Shown here one piece after another: positions 55,066-64,000 of a stretch of 64,000 nt of DNA. Every line of letters begins with the position of its first letter. Position 1 is the first letter of the stretch. The position numbers and the translations under genes were made by a program. The stretch is from positions 4,455,019 through 4,519,018 of the forward strand of contig NC_033633.1 of assembly GCF_001540865.1 (NCBI RefSeq). The letters run 5' to 3'. The DNA is from Ananas comosus (Eukaryota; Streptophyta; Magnoliopsida; Poales; Bromeliaceae). The notes under the pieces were generated by a model, which saw nothing but the letters and a program-made list of their open reading frames with translations, made no database searches and was not told the DNA's origin.

Positions 55066-55307
55066 TATAGATTATAAATATTAGATTATAATTAAAAAGT
55101 AAAAAATAAAATTTTAAAACAAAAAATGGTGCACCGGGTGCACCCAAAAAAAAAACCACTACTCTCCCAAAAGCAGAGCAGCGGGGCGTGGGGAGCTGTT
55201 ACGCGCGCCCATCCGAGGCGTCCGAGTGCCACGCGGCAGCCATCCGTCGTATCCCCAAATTACTTTCTATGGGCACGATACCCAGAAAATTTTTGCCCGC
55301 ATATTTA

Positions 55308-56889
55308 CAAACTATGAAAAGGGTTCAGCACAGACAGCGAAGAGAACAACAGCGTCTAAATGAAATATGTAAGCTAATCAAAAGTTCAAAAAAAAAGAAT
55401 CAACGAGAATGTAAAAAGTAGAAGTTTTAAATTTAGTATGAATATTTGAAGTCTTTTATATGGAGTACGCCCCTATAGCACTCGCGAGAAATAGCTATGT
55501 TAGATGTGACTCGAAATTGATAATCGACTTAAATCCGGATTTTTCGACTCGCCGACAGTTTCACGGTGTAACCAAATTGGAAAATAAAATTATGAAGAAA
55601 AAATGAATGTCTGTAATGGGTAGCAGAGGGCTCGGGCCAACAGGCCCGAACCCGTAGCCCACCACTGACATTCGCCAGGGGATACGGGGGGACAAAGCCT
55701 CCCGCGGTACGGATAAGATCCGAAACCCATTAAGAGTTTCCTTTTCATTTTTGCGCTAGAGGCGTGAGATGGTAGTCGGTTGTACTTTCTGAACATTGTA
55801 TTTCTTTTTTCGTTCGATAGTGAAGTTCTATTCTTTCTCGTCCGTGATTTTTTTCTGTAAAAAATTTTTCACGTAAATTTGTGTGTTCTTCTATTTTTGT
55901 TTGTGGTTTGTTTATTTTGTGTTTGTCATTTTCGTTTTTATTTATGCGTTTGTCGTAACAAGCTAGCAATAAAAGGATTCAGACGCCATCAGCATAAGAC
56001 TGCCGTGTATTGATCCATGCAAACACATGGGGTCGATGCATGATTAAGTCCAACAATGTTAGGCGTTTGCACGTACTATGTTACGATATATACTTTTACT
56101 GTGCAGATGGCTGATCGGCAATAGGAGCATGCCACGGCAGGTAAAACCATATTGTTAATTAACGTAGAAAATTATTAAACAAAAAGATGCTCTCGTTTGT
56201 TAAACCAAACACAATAAAGATGCTACTGATTACTGTTACACAAATATTTCCGAAGGATTTTCTCAGTATAATTTGTTCCAAATAATATGACTGCTGGTTC
56301 GAATCGAAGTGAAATTTAGACTGGTACTCACAGGAAAATATCATTTGATGCAGATTCCTTCGTTAACATCCTACTTTATTAAGGGAGATCATTAGCGAAA
56401 CACTAGTGACAAAATCGAAAGCTAAAAAAAGAAAAAGAAACAAATGGACTTCAGTTTAGCAAACGGATATGAATATTGGTGGAACAAACATTTAGGTAGA
56501 ACAAATTAGCAGAAACAAAGAAAAAGGAGAAAGAAACACGAAAGGATTAAAACGAGCTGATTTTGTCATACCATGCATCATGTTGGCCAAGTATCAACAG
56601 CATATAACCCCTAGGCCGACAACATGACTAAAAACCCTCTGATGCAGAACAAGTTTGAACCAATATTGATCGGATTAAACCGATTTAGCTCAATAATTTT
56701 TACATTAGATTAGAGTAGTTGAGCATATCTTTTAGTTGGTTAAATGAAAAATTTTAATTATTCTCTTTATTTGGTTTTATCTGTATTTCTAGATAAAGCT
56801 CTAATGATTTAGTTGGTTTATGTGTATTTAAGGCTAAAGGTACTAGAGCTTCATTGTATGAGAAGAATGATATTAATAAATTAGTAAAA
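55308..56889. other. Intergenic DNA, no gene confirmed
   Basis: AT-rich sequence with a GC-richer patch at 55610-55740 (GGGCTCGGGCCAACAGGCCC). Small ORFs lack recognisable domains. A TGATGCAG motif at 56641 could be an LTR start, but no partner was found. Confidence 0.4.
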
Positions 56890-59403
56890 GATTTCGAAAC
56901 ATTTGGTGCATGAGCAATCTTTTTCCTTCGCGAATGCTTCTTTGGCTGCTGCATGTAACGACTAATTAACTACTCCAACTGCATATGCTATGTTTGGTTG
57001 GGTCATAGTTCGATATATTGAACTACCGCTCAGTTGTCGATACATGGTTGAGTCAGCCAATTCCTTTCATTCTTCTGCACAAAATCTGATATTTGGTTCC
57101 ATAGGTGTAGAGATAGGCTTACAGTTTAACATACCATACCTTTGGAGAAGATCCTTTGCGTATTTTTGTTGACACAGGAATAGGCCATCCTTTATGTGCT
57201 CCACCTCGAGCCCAAGAAAGTGTCTCAACTCTCCAAGCTCCTTCATTTGAAAGCATATAGATAGATTCTCTCTTGTGCTATTCATCTCCTCTTCGTCATC
57301 TCCGGTGATGATTAGGTCATCTACATCGACTAGTACGATGGATATCTTCTCCTATTGCTTCTTGATGAATAAGCTTGAATCTGCAGGTGTAATCTGATAT
57401 CCGCTTTGCACTAAGAACTCACCTATTTTGTCATACCATGCTCTTGGTGCCTGTTTTAGTCCGTAGAGAGCTTTCCTTAACTTACACACATACTGAGGAT
57501 GAGTCTTACTTTCGAAATCTCTTGGTTGCTCCATGTATATGTCTCGATCGACCTCCCCATGTAAGAATGCATTCTTCACGTCCATTTGCCATAACTTTCA
57601 TGATTTGTTGGCGGCAAGTGCTACCAGCACTCGTACAGTTGTGATCTTAGCACCGGACTGAATGTCTCGTCGTAATCCAATCCAAACTGCTGTGAGAACC
57701 CTATACCAGTCGAGATTTGTACCTCTCTACTGACCCATTTGGACAGGTATTAATTTGCTTTATATACCCATCAACATGATATGGACTTCACATCCTTTGC
57801 CTTTGGTACCGGCTTCCAATTTTGATTCTGCTTCAGTGCCTGGATCTCTTTGTCCATTGTGTTCCTCCACTTCTTGCTTATAACTACTTCATAGATGGCC
57901 GGCTCTTTTGGAGTCTCTTCTTCTTCTTCAGCGAGAGCAGCATTTGCATACTTGGAATTAGGTTTTCTTTGCCTAGAAGACCTTCTTAACTACGTACCTG
58001 TATCTTCAAGTTGACTTGGTCGATCCTCTTCTGGGATTTGATAATGTATACCAGTTCACCAAGATTCTGGAGACTTCTAGAGTTGCTGCTCATCACTAGT
58101 TGGCTCCATGGAAGGTTGATCAGTTTCTTCTTGCTCCGTCGTCGTCTTCTTTTCTTCTTGTACTTGCTCTCTAAGCTTTTCTTGTAGCTTGATTTCTATC
58201 TCTTTAGAATCTGGTAGTATCACTTCTTGTGAGGACCACCAAGACGACGCCTGAGTGATAGTCTTTTTCTAACTCTATGATGGCGAATGAGGCTTGACAT
58301 CCCACTCTTCTTCACTATTGTATGCTACTTGGTGGTCACCTGGTGTTGCCATATTGACTTGTGCTTGTTTCTTCATGTGCCAACAGTCTCAAGCGAAGTG
58401 TCCTTTCTTGCCACAGTTATAACACTCTCCGCTTCGTCATTCGTCGCCTTTAGATCGCCAATTATTTTGCTCCTTCTGGTTGTGGAAACCCCCTACAAGG
58501 TGGTTCTCTCCCGACCTTTGTTTTGACCCACTTAACTCCTTCAGTGGCTTTACATTTCTTGGCCCTCCCATTGCTCGACCTTTTCTTTTGCTGCTAAAGA
58601 GTGCCTTCTCTTCATTTTTCAATGAAACTCCAGTCATCTGTTTAGCCAGAGCCTCCTAATTGGCTAGTAAATTTTCCAACTCCACTAACGTTGGTTGAGT
58701 GGGCCAGCCTCGGATAGCAGTAATAAACTCGTTATATTCGGGTTTTAGGCTATGAATAATAATTCTCTTCATCCATTGATCACTAATTTTTTACTCTAAA
58801 TCTAATTGGGAAATTTCACGGCAAAGAGATTTTACCTTCATGAAGTACTAACTGATCGTCATGTTGCCCTGCGATATCGTCATTAGCTCATTCTCCAGCA
58901 ATTGAAGTCGAGTATCGTTCTTCTTTGAAAATAACAAGGTGAGGGTATCCCATGCAGCCTTGATGTGTCTACTTCTTTGATATGCTCCAGCAGCTCTTCT
59001 TCAATCATCGTCTTCAAAACGAGCATCACCTTTCCTACCTTAATATGCCACTTCCTGAGCTCCTCTGCATTCTCATTCGATGGTGAAGTTGTTTCAGCAC
59101 CACCGATTACCTCCCACAGATCCTGCCTTTGTAGGTAGGGATCGATGCAGGTTTACCAATACCTATAATTATGGTTATTTAGCTTCTTAATTTCACTAGT
59201 TGTACCAGCAAAATCTGCTATAGTGACTTGGTGATTGCCCGACAGTCAACTAAGTAAGTTTGGTCCTAGACCAACCAACTTCATTGTCCCAGATTGTGCA
59301 ACAGCAGAATCTCTGCTTATATCGGTATTTAACTGCCTGAATTGGCAGAATTTCACCGACTTAATTAGCAGAATATTTTCTACAATATGGCTCTAATACC
59401 AAA
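56890..59403 (-). pseudogene. Ty1-copia relic lacking protease and integrase
   Basis: Minus-strand remnants run from the primer site down. Gag occupies about 59250-58440 (segments like LLENELMTISQGNMTIS and KPEYNEFITAIRGWP), followed by a CCHC knuckle CYNCGKKGHFA near 58400-58430. After only a short linker comes the RT opening (KKWRNTMDKEIQALKQNQNW, about 57880-57830), then MDVKNAFLHGEVDRDIYM, YGLKQAPRAWYDKIGEFL and the catalytic stretch [12 protein letters not shown] (usually YVDD). Next are [14 protein letters not shown] and a decayed tail to about 56890. Protease and integrase are absent, and stops and frameshifts are frequent. The 3' LTR was not found. Confidence 0.85.
59391..59403 (-). 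other. Primer-binding site of the copia relic
   Basis: The minus strand reads TTGGTATTAGAG beside the LTR, close to the initiator tRNA-Met site. Confidence 0.7.
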
Positions 59404-59404
59404 T

Positions 59405-59690
59405 TGTAGGATATTGGCATACCAAACTAATAATAAAACTCTCTTTATTACACACATCACTTGGTGTGGGAATCTCATACCTATTTATAGGCCTCTAACC
59501 CACCAACTTGAGCACTCTAGAGTATTCCAGAGTACTTATTTCTAGAGTTCTCTAAAGTGCTCAATTAGTAAGTAAAGAAAGAGCACTTATTTTTACAGCA
59601 CTCTAGAGTGTTCTATATAAGAGAGAGAGAGAGATTTGCCTCTTTTAGAATTGTTTGATTCTACACATATATGGATTTTGTTTGGCAACA
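59405..59690 (-). repeat. Probable 5' LTR of the copia relic
   Basis: Plus-strand reading TGTAGGATATTGGC...TTTGGCAACA, 286 bp, TG...CA ends. It holds several AGCACTCTAGAGT-type repeats and, on the minus strand, a TTATATAGAAC promoter-like motif near 59612-59622. The outer border was called by motif only. Confidence 0.6.
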
Positions 59691-59753
59691 ATTATTAAAA
59701 TCCTATACCTTGTTTGGCATTGTTGCCATTTTTAGTTTTTATAATATAAAAAA

Positions 59754-60110
59754 GGGAAAACTTCAAAAACCCCCCCTGTGGTTTCGTGCATTCTCGCTTT
59801 GCTACCCTGTGGTTTAAAACGTATCAATTTACCCCCCTGTGGTTTCATTTTTATCTTTTCGGAAGCTTTTTCGTTAATATTTCGTTAAATTATATACAAA
59901 AAACTTCAGATAACCATCTATATTTATCGAATAGTCACTTTAGTATCCTTTAATTTTAACTTTGTCGCTGATTTAAAAAAATAATAATAATAAAATTGAT
60001 AACAAAAAGATAAAAACGAAACCACAGGAGGACAAATTTATACGTTTTAAACCACAGGGTAGCAAAGTGAGAATGCACGAAACCACAGGGGGGATTTTTG
60101 AAGTTTTACC
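59754..60110. mobile_element. Inverted-repeat MITE (CCACAGGGG family)
   Basis: Left GGGAAAACTTCAAAAACCCC and the right-end complement form TIRs of about 110 bp, each with three spaced CCTGTGGTTT (or complement) motifs. The flanks (TATAAAAAA and TAATAAAAA) resemble a degenerate 9-bp duplication, which would suit a Mutator-type element. It is non-coding. Confidence 0.75.
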
Positions 60111-61196
60111 TAATAAAAATTGTGGGTGGATGCATTACCGAGTGGATTTCTCTACTCTCGTCATTGTTGACTAGTTTCAATATACGGGAAGTCAAAAGTC
60201 ATTTTTTTCAAAAATATAAAAAAGTCAAAAAAAAAAAAAGGGTTACTACTACTAAATCATTGTGTGTCTGTATGTGGGTGGGTGGAACGAAGGTGCGAAA
60301 AACTCAGCAGATGTATGAATTTCAAGCATTCTACCATCTACCCACAAACTCCATTGCAATGGAACTTCTTCTGTAATAAAACACACAAAGATGGCAACAA
60401 TACTAAACAATGCCTAACTAGTAACTTTTTTCTGCTTCTATGTTTTATTTTTAAGGCATTGTTCCAAGGCGTTGTTCCACATCAAGCGTGGGCACATTGC
60501 AAGCTAACCAACAATAAGAATACAAAAACCGATCCAGCAGCACATTCAATCACAGTGAGTTTTAAGTTAAGAGGAAAAAATAAAACAAGCAAAAAAGCTG
60601 AAGTATACCCCAACAAGGCCTTACGATACAGGTAAACAGTAATACATTCATGTAAATCATACAAAAACACACTATAAATATCCAGGGCGTGCAGAGGAAG
60701 AACCAGAAAGATGCAAAGGAGCAAAATATTCACAGATAGATATACCAAGTTATTAACATTATCCCATTTTAGATAAGAACATAAAAAAAAAGATTTGTGG
60801 TATGTAAACATACATACTTGCATAAACCATGCTCGCACTAGCATGATGAGAGAGAAAAAAAAAAAGGCTGGTTGAGCAGCAAGATAGCGAAATTTACTTC
60901 CTTCAATTTCAAAATCTGATCCCGCTCGAGCATTATCCAGGTCAAGAGTTCCCTTCAAGGTTGTTGAGCACAGGAAGAACAATAAACAATAAAAGTGGTT
61001 AAACTGGCATCTCGAGATCAAGTTTCAGCTTTTGAATCTGCATATTGAGATAACCAATGAGCAATATTACATTTACTGATTGAACGAAACGACAAAAAGA
61101 AATAGGCAAAAAATACGGAACGAAGCTCAACTAATTTTCTCCATTGTGAAATAAAAGAGTACAAAGGAAAGCCTCTTGCCCTATCCTAAATCCCAC
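60111..61196. other. 3' flank of the APO2-like gene
   Basis: Contains the 3' UTR of the minus-strand gene and intergenic DNA. A 179-codon minus-strand ORF (60482-61021) contains hydrophobic runs but no domain I recognise, and its coding status is doubtful. Confidence 0.45.
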
Positions 61197-63349
61197 TCAC
61201 ACCACCATTTCAGCCTCTCTCAAACTAGCAGGTATTCCAACATCCAATCTCATGGTCGCCTTGTACTTCTCTGGCACTTCTGCACCACCCTGCATGCAAA
61301 TCTCCACAACAGCAGGCGCCTGCCCATAGAAGTTCCTGAGCTCCCTCTGCAACTCCTCTCCAGATTCTGGCATGTGCCAAACATACCGCGGCGGTATTAA
61401 GTCATCAAGCACAGCAGCCTGCCACCCATGCTGCCCATTTCTCTGTTGGTGCTTGAATGCTCCACAGTTCTGTGCCTTGTGTCCGCTTGGCCCCACGTGC
61501 ACCTCGGGACAATACCCGCATACCCTAACTGCATACTTTCTCATAAGCCTGTCTGCACCCTCCCTTAGAGTTTCCCATCCTTCAAGCGTTTCCTTGGAGA
61601 GTGAAGTGGTTTCCTCAGAGTTGGATGGGGGGAAAATCTCAGATTCAGGTATTTCATGTATAATTGGCTTCTTGTGTTTATCAGGCTCTGGATCTGGGAG
61701 GTCATCTTCATCAGCATCGATGATTTCACTTTTCCCCACTCTGATAACGGGCTTCCTGAGGTTGAGTACAACATATTAGAAAACATAGTTCTCCAATAGG
61801 AAGCTTTGAGGGGAAAAAAAGAACCAAAAAAGGTGGTTTCAAATAGTATTAAAGCGGAAAGTGTAAGTTCAAAACTCCTAGTCTAATTCAATATCCTCCC
61901 ATTTATCACAAGTCTCCATATTGGGTTTGTTGTCAAAATACTCCGACAGATTTGAAAGTGGACTGTTTAAGTATTAAGAAACTACACTCTCTAGTAGATT
62001 AAGCTTATAAAGACAAAAAGATTGTTTCACACCTGCGGCGCTTGGTGGGAAGGTCGGGGAGGTCCACCCCAGCCTGGATGCAGAGTTCCACAATTGCTGG
62101 GATGCGGGGGATCGAGAATCGCTCCTCGTGAGAGATGCGCTTTCCTAGGCGATCAAAGAGATGGTAGGCTTCAATTGGCACAAACACATCTTCCAATGAG
62201 GCACGAGTCCACTCATGCTGGCCCTTGCGGTGGTCGGACTGCATGCCTCGGCATGTTTTGAAAGGGTGACCGGTAGATCCAACGTGTATTTCGTTGCAGT
62301 GCCTAAGGAAAGATTAGGTCCTCATTCATGATTACTGCTTTGGGTAAATAAAAAGAGAAACCTTGCAAATTACTGAAAGTATCGAACTCATGAAAGTTTT
62401 GCAAAGCACTATAAATCACACTTTGAGCAGAGAAGAGAAAACAACACAGTTGGAAGTATTTCATCCAAGTATTTTAGCTCCAACAGAAATGCAGTAGCTT
62501 CAAAGTATAAGAATGTACAGCACTATCGTTCAAGACCAGTAATCGAATATTATGTTGGGAATAAAACTACAGAAGTTTCAACCTCCAAATATATTGCAAC
62601 TCACAATAGCAACAATTGTCCTCTATGAGATTGATCTTTCTGTGCATATCAATCAAGAATGGCTTCCCCATAAACAAGAAAGGCTACATACCATTAATAA
62701 GAGAAGCACAGGCAATGATTAATAAATGTAAAGCCTTCTTGACTATAATACATGAATTGGATAAATGCTTGGATTTTCTGAATTAAAAAAAATATATCCT
62801 ATATTAGTTATAAGAATGTTTACATGTTACGTCCCACTGGTCGTATCGATCAAGTTCTTTATATGGTAAACCAAATTTTGAATAATTTACAATGTGATAT
62901 CTTTCCATTTGGCTTCATTTGTTCATCAGACGTGGCAACTACAATAGCTGATTAGTTCAATATTAATCAAATATTTAAGAGTCATTAAAAAAAAAAAAAA
63001 AAAAAGTTCCAATAGAGAGGAGAGTTACTTGCATGCTTGCACTGGCACTACTTTCATAAGTCTCCTCAGGTTGTTGCTGAGTGAGATCCTTGCATTCATC
63101 ACTTCATATGCAACTGGTATCAAGCTTCTAACGAGCATCCCATTTCTTGGAGGCAGAGTTGGTCTTCTTGGTTTTCCCTTGGCCTTCTTCAGCCTCTCTC
63201 GTGCTGCGCGCCTTAACTCCACAATTGGAATCGGAAATGGTTTCTTTTCCCTCTTTGAGTAGTAGGGTGGTAGATCAGCATTTTGAGGGTGATTACTTCT
63301 AACAACCAAAGAATTCGGATGAGCTTGGCAGATATTATGAGCTGGTACT
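61197..63349 (-). CDS. APO2: APO2-like chloroplast RNA-binding protein (3' exons; 5' end unresolved)
   Basis: Three exons are clear: 63349-63029, 62302-62033 and 61755-61197, all with GT-AG introns. Splicing preserves the frame through VQACK/HCNEIHVG and PTKRRR/KPVIRVGKSE. The protein has the conserved entry NADLPPYYSKREKKPFPIPI and two APO repeats. The first is ACKHCNEIHVGSTGHPFKTC...HEW and the second is CGYCPEVHVGPSGHKAQNC...QHGW; each contains the Cys/His zinc-binding pattern. It ends in ATMRLDVGIPASLREAEMVV. APO proteins act in chloroplasts; APO1 promotes splicing of plastid group II introns and photosystem I accumulation. The linker (DADEDDLPDPEP) and C-terminus resemble Arabidopsis APO2 as I remember it. 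The start codon and transit peptide lie upstream, at or beyond the window edge. Confidence 0.9.
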
Positions 63350-63638
63350 CTACAAGTTATGCAAAACGAATACATTAGCACCATAATATGATGAAACACT
63401 CACAAAACTACAAAATCAAACATTTCAAAATTGTCTATTTTCAATGTTAGCGAGGCATGCAAAACATTTATGTGCAAACCTCAGAGAAATTAACGAAGTA
63501 TCATCAAAAGTCAAGTCAATATCTCGACAGGTAATGTACATTTTACACCAAACTTCTCCAATGTCCATGCAAAGAAAACAGAATGATGACTCAAAATATT
63601 CGGCTGACTCATATTCAGGGTTGATGAAATCACAAAGC

Positions 63639-63709
63639 TAACCTCACGCACCGACCATGTTTCTGGCCATCCTTCACGGTGATCTCAAGTGCATCTAATT
63701 GTTCTTTGA
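63639..63709 (-). CDS. Candidate upstream exon of the APO2-like gene
   Basis: A 71-bp minus-strand segment lies between an acceptor (TTTTAACAG) and a donor (GTTAGC). It encodes VKEQLDALEITVKDGQKHG and then RCVR, and joins in frame with the exon ending at 63349. I do not recognise this stretch in APO proteins, whose N-termini are variable, and the next exon upstream did not join in the same frame (a GTAAGT donor is visible at about 63960). It is plausible but unproven. Confidence 0.4.
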
Positions 63710-64000
63710 CCTGTTAAAACATATACTCAGCGACATAGAAAGGCAGAAATCTGTAACTCATTCGGGAAGTTATCTCAAAATTACTTCTGCTGACCACAGA
63801 AAGAAAACTGTACCTAAGATAAGACATGAATATAACTGGTACCATAATTTGAACACTTCACATCCTACTAATATACTAACTACTGATAATAGATATCAAC
63901 TTATACAATCATCTTGATGAGTATGCAATACATAAAACGAAAAACGAGCACCCAACTTACTTAGGCCTAATTTGGGATCGCGTCTCCAAAAGCATATGCT

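Larger units (their letters stand above)
53364..55298. mobile_element. Mutator-like element, 1.9 kb, with long TIRs and composite cargo
   Basis: A perfect 9-bp duplication GCATATTTA (53355-53363 and 55299-55307) flanks inverted repeats of about 150 bp. The left begins GGACAAAAATTTTATGG and the right ends in the complement of GGGCAAAAATTTTCTGGG. Both TIRs also share a GGGGATA...CGGATGG block, a CGCTGCTCTGC block and a GTGCACC-like block. Inside lie a CGATGCTGCGGG motif, a SINE, a (TA)n tract, a GC-rich island and a 69-bp tandem duplication. No transposase ORF is present. Confidence 0.88.

Noticed and set aside
60482..61021. 179-codon minus-strand ORF with hydrophobic stretches
   Set aside because: Poly-T-derived Phe runs, no domain, and it lies in the likely 3' region of the APO2-like gene.

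Overview
The window is nuclear DNA of a flowering plant, almost certainly a monocot. The evidence is plant gene families (CYP94 P450s, a plant serpin, a chloroplast APO protein), GT-AG introns, plant chromoviral Ty3-gypsy and Ty1-copia retroelements, and many small DNA transposons. A recurring tRNA-derived SINE and LTRs beginning TGTCACGCCCC resemble sequences I associate with pineapple (Ananas), but that species assignment is recall and inference, not proof. Single n characters at 4172, 16931, 35457 and 45298 all lie inside repeats and probably mark collapsed assembly gaps.

Only four protein genes look intact, all on the minus strand. They are two single-exon CYP94-type cytochrome P450 genes (8069-9580 and 49240-50769), a two-exon serpin (24131-26218), and the 3' part of an APO2-like chloroplast RNA-splicing factor gene (61197 to beyond 63349, 5' end not resolved). 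The two P450s are close paralogues in the same orientation, now 40 kb apart because retroelements fill the space between them. An isolated exon (37984-38062) matches histidinol-phosphate phosphatase (HISN7/IMPL2) and is probably a captured gene fragment.

The remainder is layered transposon DNA. At 1-7.2 kb there are two inverted long-TIR MITEs, a dead copia reverse transcriptase, and a CACTA MITE split by a 4.5-kb LTR-like insertion (TSD GTTAT) full of tandem arrays. At 10.7-22.9 kb there is a decayed gypsy element split by a Harbinger-type MITE (TSD TTA) and by an LTR retrotransposon (TSD ATCGA), followed by a solo LTR (TSD CTTAC) that itself carries a hAT MITE (TSD GGTGTTAG). At 29.3-34.7 kb lies a complete but dead 5.4-kb chromovirus. 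At 38.5-45.6 kb lies a younger 7.1-kb gypsy element (TSD GATCC) with two visible gag-pol lesions.

The right third holds a CACTA MITE (TSD ATG), two Mutator-like elements with perfect 9-bp target duplications and GC-rich interiors (46864-47521 and 53364-55298), SINE copies, another hAT-like MITE, and a copia relic that has lost protease and integrase. The genes do not form a pathway together. The window is informative mainly as a record of nested insertions around a few ordinary plant genes. I found no convincing new molecular system.
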